A stretch of DNA of 64,000 bases from Coturnix japonica (GCF_001577835.2 NC_029518.1:70649378-70713377); one strand, 5' to 3'; counted from the stretch's first letter, positions 12,301 to 27,137 are shown. A program made the numbers and translations. The notes: generated by a model from the sequence alone, not told the origin.

Positions 12301-14694
12301 TTCAGGTGTCCCTGAAGCTGCCTGTTCTGAAGCTGAAGGAAGGAAATCTTTCCACTGAAAGTATCACCGGGTTTCTGAGTGCAGCTTTTTCTGCAGCTCT
12401 CTGTAATTCTTTCACAGATCCACATTCTGCACTTTGGTGTAAGGGGCTGTCCGGCACATCAATATTGGCATGTCTTGCAGGTATTAACCCACAAGTTTAG
12501 ATTGACTTTATTTCGCCCAGTTCCCTGTTCAGTCCTTGCTCTGCCTGTTGCAGCTGAAATCATAGTTCAAGCAGGCTTGAGTGTGCTACATTCTCTCCCT
12601 GGGGGATAGATGGGAATATGCTCAGACAGGCGGATCACTGCAAAGACAAGACATGAAAATACTTCTTCAGTCTCTTAGACACAAAAGAGATTATGTTCAG
12701 TCATTCATTTGTTGGTCCTCTAAAAAAAAGCTGTCATCTTCTGATCAGCCCTTAATAGAGGCAGGGTGTGAAGTTTCAGTGAAGCCTAGAATCTGGAGTG
12801 TTTCCCTTCCTGTTGGCTATTGTTGTTGACTCCTCCTTAGTAGAGGAGAGTACATAACCTACAGTAGGTATTCCTCGCTGTCAGAAATGTGTTTGATTGT
12901 TCACTGCCATAGAAATTGCATCCTCAGAAATAAGCTGAACCCACTACATAATTCACCATAAAAATCATCACAATACTTTCTGTGAGGCATCATTAGGTGC
13001 ATGATAAAACAACTTTTGCTGGATAAGCAGATATCATCAGAGCAGGCACAAAGCACTGCTTCTGGGCTGAAATAGAAGCTATACCATCAAAGCTAAGCAC
13101 AAGCTGAGCAAAATTTTACCTTGATTGATGTTAATCTGTTAAATGATTTGGAAGAAATAAAAGGTGGCTGATACCTGCGACGTAGGGATTGATATTATAG
13201 AGGGATGAGGCTGTGCATTTCATAGCTCAAAAAATAAATAATAATAATAATTAAAACAAAAACAAGCAAGTAGCGGTTAATCTTTTGTAGATCTCTAAGG
13301 GATAAACCAGGGCGGGAAGTAGGCAGAAACAGTAATATGCCACAAAACCAATGTTCTTTTCAGTCTGTTTTTCATTATACAGCACAATTATGAACTACAC
13401 TTCCCAGCCTCATCTGATTGTAGTAAATACCTTGAGGGTCATGAGGGAACTGACAGGAGCAATCTGTGAAAAACTTGACAGTATGATAATAAGCAGGTAT
13501 TTGTTCTGTACTGATTACACAGTGGCAATTTAGTTTCCTCAGAATTCATATACATTCACACACAACCGCTTCTACAATAACAGCAACTGGCCAACACAAG
13601 CAGTACAGACACTACAAGCAGGCGCTGCAAAGATTACATTCATTTAAGAAGGAAAAATATTTTGGGGGAGTCCCTTAAATATAATTTCTGTATTACAAAA
13701 ACAAACCCTGCTTACGTGCAGTTGTGATCTAGGACTCTACTGACAGGTGCATGAAAAAAATATATGTGACCAAAAGTGAATCAGCATCTATAAAGAAAGA
13801 AACAGCCCTTGAGGGGAAGAAATTGCCTCCCTGCTTCAAGCTGATTGACAGGGACTCCTATAATGCTAACAGTTTTCATTTATTTTTGGCATTTAAAATA
13901 TCAAACATAACTTTAGAACTCATACCTCATTTCACCGCCAATGGAAATTTTGCTTTCTAACAGCTTCGCTGTTAAAAATAATAATAATAATTTCAAATCC
14001 CCATCTGATACAATACCATAACTCACTGCATTCCGAATGTAACATCTTGACTTTTAGCCACTTCCAGCTTTTGGAAGTTTTCTTTGGTAAAACTTCTGAT
14101 GTTCTTCCACAGCGATAGGGGGTTTAGCCTCTAATCCTTGTGAGTCACATTTCTTCAAAGAAATAATCTTTCAGCTTGGACAAGGGTAGTTCTCCGAAAC
14201 AGCTTTTAATATTTAAGTACATGCTGAAGTCTGAAGGCTTCAGATTTTTGGACAGGCTCAGATCTGACTCTTGAGTTCAGCAGAGTATTTTTAAGCTGCC
14301 TACTGTGCCAGAGAGAGGACTAGAATGTTTCGTCTTTTGCGTGATGGAAACCAGAGTGCACCAAGGGCCAAGCAGTCTTGTCAAAAGGAGAGCACGGAGA
14401 ACAGGGATGAAAAATGTAAGGATCCTGCTAGTTAGTACAAGGGCAGAAAGTCAAAACTTTTAACCTGTAACTAAGTGGGGAGTATTTGTTCCTGCTCCTT
14501 TGAAAAAGGCAGCTCCCATCATAGACCTAACTTGCTAACCTGCAGGCCTTTCTCCTCTGATGATTTAGCACTGCAGTCATCCAACTGTATAAGTATTATT
14601 TCAGTTTAGAAAAGTTTGCCCTAAAGGTCTGAAAACGTTCCTGTGCAACAGGTAGCAAGCAAACCTATTTCAGTTGAAGTATCATTGGTTTAGG

Positions 14695-14775
14695 GTTTTT
14701 TTTGTTGTTGTTTTTGTTTGTTTGTTTGCTTGCTTGCTTTTTTGTTTGTTTTTTGGTTTTTGGGTTTTTTTTTGT
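14695..14775. repeat. T-rich simple repeat
   Basis: Runs of T broken by G, with TTTG and CTTG units in tandem. It is low-complexity DNA, and the open frame across it (phenylalanine- and cysteine-rich) is an artefact. Confidence 0.9.
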
Positions 14776-17700
14776 AAGAGACTATGCAAGTATGAAATCT
14801 GTTAGTCCAACAGGAAGATTTTGTGTCCATCCGAGATCTTTCTTTGATAGTGGTAAACCACTTCTGTTCAGGTCATTTAGGTCAAAAACAGTTCATGGAT
14901 TTTGCCAGAGCAAATAAAAGCACCATTTCTGTGTTTCTAAGTCAATAATGTTTCTGAGGTGCTCAAAGGCAACTTGTTCTAAACTGGAACTTAACAGAAT
15001 GGAAAAGAATGGATAGAGGGTGATGCTACAAGGTTCAAGAACAATTTAGCCCTCTGTATTCCAGACAAACACATTTACAGCTATTCCCAAGGAGGTGTAA
15101 AATAACATCCAGGACCACAAGAGCACACAATAGCCAAGTGCAAGGTTTAGAAGACTAAGATACAAATAGAATGCAAATACATATAGGCTGTCAAACATGA
15201 AAAATTCTTCAGTGATATGCGTAATAGGCTAATTCTCATGTTGAGCTGGTTTGTGAGAAGGGATTGAAGTTCAAACAGCTGAAATAATATAAACAACAGG
15301 AAGATTTACAGAATCATACTACACACCTCATAATAAAACTAACAGACCTTATCTGTATTCATGAAAAGAAAATGAGATTTTAGTACTTAAAAGAACATAA
15401 CAGTCATAAATTGGCATCAACCTGATGGGGATACAACTGTGAAACTATTCACAGTGCTGGTTTAATGATCAGAGTGGGTGGAAACTATATGCCTGAAGTC
15501 TCCTCCTGAAAGACACAATTACTGTTGAGGTGCTTCTCTCCAACAAGAACTAATTATTAACTTCTTCCACCTTTCATACATCTCTGAGGAAGAATAGTCT
15601 TTGGATTACACGAGAGGGACTGAAAATGAAACAGATAAAATCCTTAAATTATTCTTACTATTCAAGTTCCCTTTGAATGAGTAATTATCTTTTAATAAGT
15701 CTGCTACAATAATGAAAAGGGGCTGTGTTCTCTGAGCTTGTAGAGTACAACATCGAGTGAAAACCCTGACATCCAAGAACAGAGTTAAGTAACGCCAAAT
15801 TAAGTTGATGAGATTCTGTTCTTTGTTTCCTTGGTTGCTTTGTTTTTAAAGTAAAACTTGTCACAAGGGCACAAAAGCTTGACATAAAACTAAAGATACA
15901 CTAACACTGTCTTATGATTAAGAAAACCTTGGAGACTTATAAGGCAGACAAACTATCCTTTCATTCTCTCTCATCCAAATGCTGGCATCCATAGCTGCCC
16001 TTTCTGCCGGCCAAGCCTGATGTTTCAAGAAATCTAGATAGCTTAGGTTTGAGGTCACAGACATTTATTCTCACAACTGAAGTGCTGCTTCAAACTCCCT
16101 TAAGAATATTTATGGACTATGAGTACTCAACTGAGTCTGTCAAATCCTCACTTGAACTTTCACCATCAAGATGGCTGTATTGAAATGGCAGCTTCCTCTT
16201 CAAGTCAAGCTGTGTAAGTTTTAAGCTCTGGTTGTACATGACTGATAATTGAAATAACTAGAAAGAACAGAGAAGCTAACAGTGTTGATCCTGAGCTATG
16301 AGCTCTCTATCATTGTTTGCCGTGCCTATTGTGAGCATATTTCAGCCAGCACCTCTTATGATGGTAATTACATGTAGTGCTAGTTAATCTCCCCAGAGTT
16401 GTGTATGAGTGGCATTAAGCTCATTCGTTAGCCACATCTCTTCAAGGCTCATTATTCCTGACACAGAGCCACACCAATATGGCTGCAACACTTTCCTGTC
16501 CCAGAGGTAACTCATTTCACACCTAACAGCCAATGATCTCTGTAGCATTTGGTTTTGATTTCTGGCTCAGCCACTGAAATCTTAAGCAAGACACATCAAA
16601 TCTGTTCCTCAGTACCCTATCTGCTCCACTGCCACAGCAGTGGGAGAGTTCCACAGGAAAGTTTAACATACTGCTCAAATAACCATACACATTGTAGCTA
16701 CAGATCATTTTCCTCTGTGCCTTGAAGAAAACTTGCCCAAACAGCATGCTGAATGAGGGAGTACAGAGAGATCTCTCCGTTTTTTTTTCCTACCCTCAAA
16801 TACAATGATAATGTCTTTCCCCTGTGGCATCATTTTTACATGAAGGTAATTTTATTATCAGTTTCTCTGTACTCCATTTCAAGCCTCTCAGCACTTTCAT
16901 CTCATCCATTTCTATCTTCTTTTAAATTTGTTATGGGTTTTACTGTCTGTCTGATTAAATTTATTTATGGCTCCACCTATTGTGTATTTTCTGACTTGCT
17001 TTCTCTCATCACTCTCCAGGTATTTAGTGCTTAGCACACATTGCACTTACCAGCTTCAGCAAAATTTTATCCATCTTCCCTGGCTGCTGCCACAACACAG
17101 CTTCATACGTATGTCCATGCCAGGTGCCATTTTGTCAGTGGTTTACAATTTCCCCTTCCCAGTGTGAGGGAAAATTTTTCTTAACTTGAGTTATAAACAA
17201 AAAGCTGCTGCTGTTCTGTTAAACTTTTGCTGTTTTAAGAGCAAACCATCCTATTTGCCTACCCCACCAGAGACAAGTCTAACCCAGATACTTAATTTTT
17301 ACATTTTTGGCTTTCGAGCTACTAGCTTCATTCACAAAGATCTGTTGAATTTAACAACCAGCAGTTGTCCCCTCATCTGCTTGTTGAATATAACCATTTA
17401 AATACAAATATCAAGCTGGTCTTTCAACAGAAAACGTCCTGATACCAGCCAAATACTCTTATTTACCAGATGTTTCATAAAGTCTCTTACATACCTAAGA
17501 GTGAAACCTGTTATTAGACAGTGGGAGGTGCATGGTACCAGCAATAAAGCTGTGGAAGTGGGCTATAGAAGCAAAGAGCAACATTACTGAAGTTTTAACA
17601 GATTTGAGCTGTTAAGTACTTACTGAGAGAAAGGACTGTAGCACAGTCAGTCATGCAGAGTAGTGGGAATAAACATAAGACAGCTTTCTGGGAGCTGTGA

Positions 17701-17984
17701 CTGCACTGCAGAGTAAAGACACTTGGAATCTCGCCTCCTGCAGAAACACAGATGCAATTAAGCAAGACAAAAAACAGTGTAGGCAGAAAGGGGACATGAA
17801 GTACTTAACTTGACTTCCAGAACTTTTAATAAATAGGGTTTTTTTTCTAAGCAGAAGCAATAAAATAGAATGTTGGAGAACCGGTTTAACCCATCTCTCT
17901 GCTTAGCCGCACCTTACCAGGGCTGTAGCTGCTGACTGCCTCTTCTCCAGCTGAACAGAGTTGACTATGATCTCAGTGCACTCA

Positions 17985-18050
17985 GAGACTCTCTTTTAGA
18001 AGATGATAGATGACCTTTAAGATCCCTTCCATCCTAAACCATTCTATAAG
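17985..18050 (+). repeat. Possible CR1 3' tail remnant
   Basis: The block 'gatgacctttaagatccctt' followed by 'ccatcctaaaccattctata' resembles the sense end of CR1. It is too short and too changed for a firm call. Confidence 0.45.
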
Positions 18051-21000
18051 GACTGTTTGCTACAAATACTGCATACAGCACTCAGATCCTTGCACCTACC
18101 TGCACCACAGCTGAAAAGAACGTCCTACACCTTTTCCTCCTGGGGTTTATGCAGGTGGTTGTGTGGATGTTCCAAAATGCTCCTTGGGGTGAGAGAAATC
18201 ACTTGTCATTAAAAAACTGAAATCCTTTTGAGTAGCGTACTTCCTAAACAATGGGAGTGCTTATAATTATTAGCTCCATTTCTTCCACTAAAAAAAAAAA
18301 AAAGACTGAAATTATACCATTCTGACAGCACCTGCAATAATTACGCAGAACAGATGACTTTCCACAGATGATTTTTTTATTACAAATCCACTTTAATATT
18401 TGTTTTCAAGAACAATCTAGACAAGAAAAAATGCCAGGCTTAAAAAAGAAACAAGGAAGTTTTCAAACAAATCTGACATTTAAATAAGTTCTGCCAGACC
18501 AAAAATGATTTTCCCCAGTGGGAAGAGATGAGGGAGACGACATATGTTTATACGTTCATCAAATCAGTCCTTTGCAAGCCCAGACAACAGCAAGAGATTA
18601 TGCCTTTGAGGCTGAACCCAGGCTTATGGAAACTGAAGAAGCAAAGAAGCTAACATTCAACATCACCCCTTGATCCACGCAGGCGCATTACAGAATTACA
18701 AGCCAATTTCATTGTATTTTAAAAACACTTCTTAGGGTGTCAGATTCCTGTCTTTAAACCCCCTTGTAAGTATTTACGTTTTTCTCAGCTCTTTTCTCTG
18801 GTTTTTGAGCTTGGCATTTCTTCAATAAATTCTCAGAGGCACTCTGCAATTGCCATTTGTGTCAAGTTTATGCTTCCTCGGTATCTTTATTCCCTGTTAT
18901 GCTGTCATTCATTCACTCCAGTGAAGGTTGAGATGGAGGAGAAGAAATGCAGCATTTTTTGCCCCCGTCCAACACATGAAATTACCCCAAAGCAGTAACA
19001 TGACAACGGGCAGTATTTTTGTGACTGATACGGGAGAACCTATGTCATACTTAGCTAAGTGCACTGCAGCAATCCTTGTTGCATCAGGCTATCTGCCAGA
19101 CAGGCTGGGAAGTACATTCAGTGCCAGCACAAACATACAGAGTCAACAGTGTTTCTCTGAAAAAGATCCACCAAAATTAGTGTGCTTACTTACCGAACCT
19201 TACAGACAAAAGCATCATTTTTAGTTCCAGAGAGATGGATGACTAGTGGACATAGAACTAAGCCAATTATTCTCAATTTGCTTTTCCAAGAGCACAAGAA
19301 CAAAGTTTCTGTTGAGGTACAAGAAACACAGGCTGAAACCATGTGTGACCAGGATCTGAAAACACTGAAAAAACACTACCAAGTGTGGGCCAGTCTCATC
19401 TTTCTTCATATTGAGCAATTCCTTCTCAGCTGCCCTACAGAAGTCTCATTTAGCTCTCATTTCAAGCACAAACTGAACTGTCAACTTTGCTGAGCAACAG
19501 CATCCAGAGTCTTCTTTGGACCAACAGGAGCAATCTTAGGAAGCATCAGAGAAAGCCCTAGGACTGTCTTTGAGGGCCCTCTTCCCAAGAGACCAACCTT
19601 TTTCCTTCCTACTCTCTTCCTACTATTTTTGCATGGGGCCCACTCCCAAAAGTGCTGGTGCAAGTTCACTGACAGGATAGTGGGTCCTATTCTGTCAAAT
19701 TGTTGACCTTCCAGTAAGGTGCACCAGGATCTAATGTGTAATTTTCCACTTTGTGAGGAAACAGTAGCTGGATTGACAAGGCAAGCATGTAGATAGGGCC
19801 ACAGAGGAAGACGTTTGTGCCCTTACAGAACAGTGGGGTTGAACAGCCCCAGCAGAGCAAGGTAAGCACTATTCTCCTACCTCAGTACACGTTGAGCTGT
19901 GCATATACAGAGCTCGGTCTGAATCAGGAGGGGACATTCTACAGCTGCAGATCGGGCACCTCCAATGTGTCGCTGTAGAGGCGCTTCTGTCCTGAGTGAT
20001 GGATTCATCCCTCGTGAGGCATACGCTCACCTATCAAGCAGCACATGCTAGGAGACATCCCCAGGTAACCCTTATTTTATGGATCTAGTTCTGTCAGCTC
20101 CTCTTCTAGCATTCAGGTTGTGTGCACATCCCTCTGCACAGTTCCTAAGTATTGTCACCCTGCTTCCAATTAGATTAGTTCTTACTGGCTTTGCAAAGAA
20201 GAGATTCCACCAAATTAAAAAGAAGTATGCAATCATTATTTATTGATTAAAATTTCACTCTTCAGGTTTCACTGCACACAGCTCAGATTAGACGAATACA
20301 AATTCTGAACTCACCTTGCCCTCCTACTCCCTTGGGTAAACAGAATTTATTTGCCAACTCTGCCACAACAGCCGTCAGCAGAAGAGGAAATGAAAGCAAA
20401 CACACTTGTACTTCGGAAGTTGCCTGGAGTGCCAAGAACACCTCTGTGTGTCATTAGCGGTACAACTGTGCACAGAATACAGACAAAAATTGCATTATGT
20501 GTTCGTTCTGTAGGGGTTCACCCACCTGAGACATACTCTAGGCTTGTCAGTGTCCTGTTTCACACAGAGCAACATTTTTCTGTTGACTTGATAACCCCAG
20601 CGAGGAGCAGCTAAAACAAGTGTCATCCTAGGTGATGAGCAGACCACCTGTGTCATGTCCCAGCTGTATTCTCTCCTAAGGTGCCCCAAGATATCTTCAC
20701 AGCAGAAGGGTTTCCTAATTGAAAAAGAAGCAGTTATATGCAGGAGTCATGGGCACTCCTCACTTCTGACAATAAAAAGGGAAAGGAGACACGCTCAATT
20801 CTTCTTTGCTGTTACTCTGAAGTAGTCATAAAGATAATCAGAAATAGACTACATAAAACTTTGATCTCTACCCATCGGCTTTCCTATCAGATCCCCATTA
20901 GTCACGAAAGTTTAAGAAATCATTTTCTAAAGCAATAGCGTAGTGCTGGGAAAAGCTCTCCTGTAGCCATAGGTACATACTGACATTTCATTACTATTCC

Positions 21001-22049
21001 TACTCTTATTTTTCTGTCAGAATGCAAGGGAACAATTCAGGTGCTTACCAAGACAAGTTACACTTTCATTATCAAGAGAGAATGGCAAATCTCTTCCTTA
21101 CACAGACAAGACACCATGTTCTCAGTATGCGATAAAGGGTTGGCTTATTTTTTAATTCTTACTTAAGACATGGTTTGCTGGGAGATGCTGTTTTTCCTAT
21201 TAGACAAACAGAAATAGGAAAAACTGAGGGCACACCAACTTTACAACTGAAATAGAAATGGGATCAATCTTAGCTGATTACAGCCATCAGTCGCTCTGTT
21301 TGAGAGAAGGAAGGAGAGTTGAGTGGCACAGAGAAGATGCTACCAAGGGAGGTGGTGATAGCAGTAATGGCACAGACAGACACACATGAACACATAGCGC
21401 CATGGAGCACTAAGCTATGTCTGTGCACAGCAGGTGGCTGGAGTCTTTAAACTGGACAGGGTGGGTGGAGAAACAGGGACAACAGCACTGATGAGGTAAG
21501 CTAAACCAGCAATCAGTCTCGTAAGTCCAAAAAATAATTCACCAAATTGCTGCTTTGGCATGTAAAGGTATGTTATTCGATACAGCATTTCCCTGTTCAT
21601 TGACCATGGGTGGTTTTGCAGGACACAGCTGTGACTGCCTGACCAAACACCCTGCAAAGCAGAGTTTTTAGAGATGTATCAAATGTAAGAAATTATTTCA
21701 ATCCAAGCTAAAACTCAGTGAAAATCTTGCTTCCAGTTTAGCACTGGTGTCCTGCAGAAGGAGGGCCCTGCAGTAGCTTGCTATGTAAACTGGAGTGCTA
21801 ATGGCAAGTTTTGTGCAGTTCATGAGGAGAAAAATAAGGAAGACATTAAATTATTAAGCTTATTTATCTGCTTTAAGAACACGTAGCACAATGTCTGCAT
21901 AGAAACCCTTCCACTCAGGATATCTATTATTCAAGACTTCTGTTTTTGATATTCTGTACAGGAAAATAATTTCACAGCAAAGAAAAACACCGTCTATTTA
22001 ACAAGTGTATGAGAGAAGCCCCATTAATAGACACGTTTGCTGCAGGAGG

Positions 22050-22090
22050 AATCACAGAATCACAGAATTGTAATTGGAATGGCACAGGAA
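22050..22090 (-). repeat. Possible CR1 3' tail remnant
   Basis: The stretch 'aatcacagaatcacagaatt' is the antisense form of the CR1 terminal octamer array. Only about 40 bp are recognisable. Confidence 0.4.
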
Positions 22091-23399
22091 TCTTGACAGG
22101 ACTATAAATGGATTGAAAATAGCTATTTAAACACTTTGTTTGGATTTAAGCATGATACCACATAGAACCTGCTCTGCTTTTACTCATCCATCTTGCTGGA
22201 TGATACACCTAGGCTGGGGTGTAGGGAAAGACTGCCTTACATAAAACTCCCAGTGGCTATGATATGGTAAGGGCAAACCCCCTCCTCCAATCTGAGCTAC
22301 CAGAGGCACTGGATACACTTCTGTATCAGCTCAGCCCTTAACAGATATAGGATATGGCTGCTCCTTTAGGTGCAATTGAAATTACTCATCCGATGGGCAC
22401 TGTGGCACTCAGCTGCCACTTATACCTCTTAGAGTTGGCTTACACCCTCCACACTCAGGCACCTGCTACTTAAAGGTTCCTGTTTTTCAGAAGCCTTGTT
22501 GCAAAAATTTAAAGCACAGTTATATTTGATATACTATTTTCACTTTCTCCTCCCAGTGGTGTAAGGGTATCTGTGCCTTTAATCACTTTACAGCATAAAC
22601 CATTCAATACGGTAAAGGCTTTTCCCATTTTGAAGTTAACCTAAATCCCTAAATTACAAACTTCCTGGTCACAATTTGCTTCCTTTCATCTCCTAAACGC
22701 CTCACATCTAGACCTGTAACTCCTACATCCCTTATGGCACTCCAGAGCATGCACCTGGCAGCACTGTTGCTTTTCCTGCCCACATTTGCTTGCAGTAATT
22801 CACAGTGCACTTATCACAACGTAAACTGAAGCAGATAACTCCTTTCTAAAGTGGTTTTATGCTGCTTTATCCTTGTTAGAGTTGATATCCCAAATTTTGT
22901 GTTTGTCTGTGCCAGTGCCACTCAAGACTTGGTCAAGGAGAACAGGGCTAAAAGTAGAGGCCAGTGAGGTGGGAAGGGGAAGCAGGATGCCCACTCCCTC
23001 TGCCAGCCCACAGCTGCTCAGTCATCTACCAGCTTTTGTATCTTCAGAGGGAAGGAGGCAGGCATTTCTTCTGACTCCACAAGGAGAACACTTTTATCAT
23101 GCAGTGCTTCAACAAACCTATCTGGTTTTAAATATGCATGACAAAAAGCTCCTCTGGCATGACTAACAGCCCAGCCAGGTTGCACAGCATGCAGTTGCTG
23201 CTTTGCTACAGCCCTCCCTGACACTTCGTTCCAGGTGGGTATATACAGCTTTCAACAAATGAGTCAGACTTTTCCTTTTACTTGCTATACTGTGCTATGA
23301 TTACGTCTTACCCACATCATCTCTACATATTTTACATGGATTATTTTTTTACTTTAAAGAGGAGAAAATATTTCCAACAGGACTTTGTTTTATGCCTAC

Positions 23400-23715
23400 A
23401 AATACATGCTGGACTGCCACAGATCATCCCATTGGAAGGCAGCTAAAAGGATCAGCTGCTTGAATCCAACTCCTGGCTCCATACAGGATCGCCCAACATT
23501 CAGACCCTGTGTTTAAGAGCATTGTTCAGATGCTTCTTGAATTCCAGAAGCTTTGGACTGGACTGTGCCAATTGCCTGACCACTGTCTTTGGTGAAGAAC
23601 CTTTTTCTAATCCACAACCTGATGCTTCTCATACACCTTGTACTTAGACCCTTCTCCATCTTTGGAGCTCTCCTTTGGATGCCCGCTAACGGTTTTATGT
23701 CCTTTTTGCACTGTG
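23400..23715 (-). repeat. Older CR1 LINE fragment
   Basis: Antisense CR1-like sequence with 'catcccattggaaggcag', 'gattgttcagatgcttcttg'-type text, 'gaagaacctttttctaatcc' and 'tttggatgcccgctaacgg'. It is more degraded than the CR1 that abuts it on the right. The subfamily is not assigned. Confidence 0.55.
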
Positions 23716-24030
23716 GCACCCACAGAATCACACAGAATCACAAAATGACCCGGGTTGGAAGGGACCTCAAGGATCATGTAGTTGCAACCCCCCTGCCTAG
23801 CAGGGCCACCAAACATACGTACCCAGTGCTGGAAGTGAGGTCACACAGTGCAGAGCACAACAGGACAATGTCTCCTCTCACCTGGTGGCAGTGCTGGACC
23901 TGGTGCACCGCGGGGCATGGTTGGCCCTTCAGGCTGCCAGGGCAGCTGTGTAGCTGGCTCATGTTCATCTCGCTGTCAATCAGAACCCTCAAATCTCTTT
24001 CAACGGGGCTGCTCTCCAGCATCTCATACT
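23716..24030 (-). repeat. CR1 LINE with internal deletion, abutting an older CR1
   Basis: The antisense 3' end starts with 'agaatcacaaaatgacccgg' and 'tggaagggacctcaaggatc'. After 'ggccaccaaacatacg' the sequence jumps to an upstream CR1 region ('gctggaagtgaggtcacaca' ... 'tagctggctcatgttcatct' ... 'ggggctgctctccagcatct'). This implies loss of the middle part or joining of two copies. Confidence 0.75.
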
Positions 24031-27000
24031 AAAACTGCCATCACGTGTTTTGATTACAAATTTTTGCGAGCTGACTTAAAAACAAGAACAACTTTTTAAG
24101 TTCTTCAAGGCTACTCATCAGTAACAGATTCAATAAATCTACTGAGAAGTGACACAACATAACAGAATAGATACCTTTTCTCCCTCCTGGGGCATCCGGC
24201 ACTGGCTTCCACAGTGCAAGAGGATGACCCCACACTGCCTCAGCACACCTCTGTATGCACCTATGTTGCCACAGCAACTCAGTTTGTTTGAAGACAGTCT
24301 TCTGTTTCCATAGGAACAAAGCAGCCAGGCCTGCCTCAAAACTTCTGCTTGTTAAAACACAAAATTTTGCCAATAAAAGGAAAATCAGAAAGGCGGACTG
24401 ATAACAGAGAAGAGAATCTGTATTACAAATGTATACAATACTACTGTTGTATTGACAACACAGGAACATTTACTCTGGCCCAGGACTGAGTGAATTTGGA
24501 CAAATGAGAATGGTAAGTCATTTACCACAGCACTAAAGCAGCTCTATTAAAACCTGAACTGAGATTTTTTTCTTTCCCTTCCCAGTTACCAACAAATTAA
24601 ATAGATGCAATGTCTGAGCAGCCAATATGTAAGTCTGGGCTAAAGAGAGATTTTTCTTTTTAAATCTGAATTTCTCCAACCAACGTAGGAAAATCACATT
24701 GCCCCAAAGAACATTTAAATACCTCAGAAAGGAATAAAATGAAGCAAGATTATTCTTGCTTTTGAATTTGTAAAAAGTTACGTTAATAAGATCCCATAAG
24801 ACCAAGAACATTACACAAGTGTCCATCATTTAGTAGAATATTTCTTCACACAAAAAATATACAGGAAAAAAAAAAAAAAGCCTTGAGATGAATCCAGACT
24901 ACAGCTACAATAACCTCTGCTTCAAAAAGATGCTGGAATATAGGAGACATGGGTTTTTTAAGTGACACTACCTGGTAACTTCTCACATGTCATACATGGG
25001 GATTGGCTTATTCTGCTGCCTTGTTTAGAGGTTCCAGAGCCACAGGTTTATGGATAGCTTTGATTATAAGTTCTTCTGTTCATATAGACACTAAATATGA
25101 AGGGATAAAGCTGATAGCTCTCTATCTCAAACACTCCTTGCCCTGCATTGTGTTTCAATCTTCTTAATGCAAGACGTAAGAATCTGCAAATTCAAACTGC
25201 AAGGAAACCCACAGCCAGTGACTGGCCCTGTTTAGCTGGCAGAAAAATCTGTGAATTAAGTGTGTTGGTTGGTTAGCTCTCAAATATGGGTAGCTTTGGA
25301 TCCAGCAATCAAAGTAATTCACAAGATCTGTATCACTGCATTGCTCTACTGGTCAACCTCTGAAAACTGCATTCTCCTTACAGAAGGGCTTTTATGTACA
25401 TTCAATGAGGAAATATAGCTCCATAGATTAAGTACAACTTGTGCTTCAGATGTTTGTAGAAAATACTGCCTCACGTGAGCATGTGCTGAAGAAAAAAGAA
25501 AAAAGATCACAAAGCTTCCACACCTCCAGCAAGAATATCCTGTATTGGATTAACTCAGAGCCTGGCGGCACACTGAGTCAGCTCAGCACAAGTCACTGAA
25601 GTTCAGTGTGTCTGCACTCCCGAGCTGTCACCCACAGAGCAACCCAGTTCATTCTGTGCACACAGCAGCAGGTACAGTGGCTCAGTGCCTTGGTGGGCAG
25701 CCAAAATGCCTTCCTGGTCTCCAGCAGCCACTCCTTGTGATGTATTTGCCCATCCTATGTGTAGGTCTGGGTCACTGCAGCCAGAAGGCACTCATCTGAG
25801 TCACAATGCAGGGCTGCACAGACTGGAGGTCTGACTGCAGAGGGAGTCTAGAAACTCAGCTGCAGACACAAGAAACTGTTCCTAATAACCAACCCCCGAC
25901 CGGCACAACCTGAGGCCATCACCTCTCATCCTAAAAGAGAGCACAACATGCATTGCACTTGTTTCCCTGTCATTTTTTGTGCTGCCCCTGGAATTAAACA
26001 CTAGTGGAATTCATGGACAGATCAGACAGAATTTAGCCACAGAGCCCAGCAGCTGGGAAAGCCTCAGATAAATGGAGAGCATCTGCCTAAATATCAGCCG
26101 CTGGCAAGAGGGAAGGTGCAATGGGAACAAAGGGTGGCAAGAGCTATAGCACTTCAGTTCTGTGTTATAAGCATGAACATCAAATTCACTTTTTGCTCAC
26201 CTGTGGCAGAGCAGGGTATAAAAGCTGTACATGGGTTTTTGCTCTGAAAGGCATTGATTAACGTCCAGGGTAGTCCTTGTTGCAGAATCGATTGAATTGT
26301 ACATAGGTGACACATTTGTCAACAGTTAATAGAAACTGTTCCTGCAGAAATAGCAATGTTAGACCAAGGAACAATATTCTCTGCACGTTTGTATGTAAGA
26401 GATGTTCTGTACGTACTGCAAATATTCAGCGGCAGTGTACCATGCTGTAAAGCACTCACATGGGACCACAGGCCAGCTGGACTACAAGAGGTGAGCGAAA
26501 CCAAGTTCCAGGATCCATTAACACAAAGACTTCTGAGAGCACCCAGCCAGCAACTGGCCAGCATACAGATGGGCAGCAGTAACCGGTCCATCTCCCAGCT
26601 CAGCCCCTGCGCAGGCGCTAAGCTGCTGCAGCAAATTGCCATGGGTGGTTCCTACTAATGGCCACCTTGTTTTTGACCTCTCATTAGATGTATGCACCAT
26701 TTGCTCTCCACTTCTTTGTAAAGGAAAATCATTCAGTTGAGGCCAGTGAATTCGCTAATAAGGCTTTCTCCCCTTATTTGTAAGACATGAGTATGATTTC
26801 ATATAAAGCAATGCATTTCTTTCCAGCCATCCTGTTTGTTTACTACTGTCTCTGAAGCTTTTCTCTATAATCTCTCATCATTCCGTTCTGGTCTATTAGG
26901 ATTTCCTTTTGTAAGATTCTGTCAGAAGTATTTTGTAGTTTTCATGCACACATAACCAGTACCTACATTCTATTACTTTCAACACAGAGAAAATGATCTG

Positions 27001-27090
27001 AATTCCAAACAATTAAAAAGAAATACTAAATATTTCTGAACATGAGCTGACACAATAAAGTGGAATATTTACAGGAATGGGGCTGTTTGA

Positions 27091-27137
27091 CATAAAGAAG
27101 GTAAAAATATGTTCTTACCATAAAGAAGGTAAAAATA
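27091..27137. repeat. Local duplication (19-bp unit, 28-bp period)
   Basis: The 19-mer cataaagaaggtaaaaata occurs exactly at 27091-27109 and 27119-27137, separated by 9 bp. It is a small recent duplication in otherwise unremarkable DNA. Confidence 0.9.

Noticed and set aside
24041-24469. 142-codon minus-strand open frame
   Set aside because: No family recognised, low-complexity hydrophobic composition, and no flanking splice or promoter evidence.
25830-25930. Possible CR1 remnant ('cacaacctgaggccatcacc')
   Set aside because: Only about 30 bp resemble CR1, too little to distinguish from chance.
26217-26700. TATA-like box (TATAAAA) followed by open frames on both strands, considered as a solitary LTR
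   Set aside because: I could find no terminal repeats, no flanking duplication and no known LTR signature, so the call cannot be supported.
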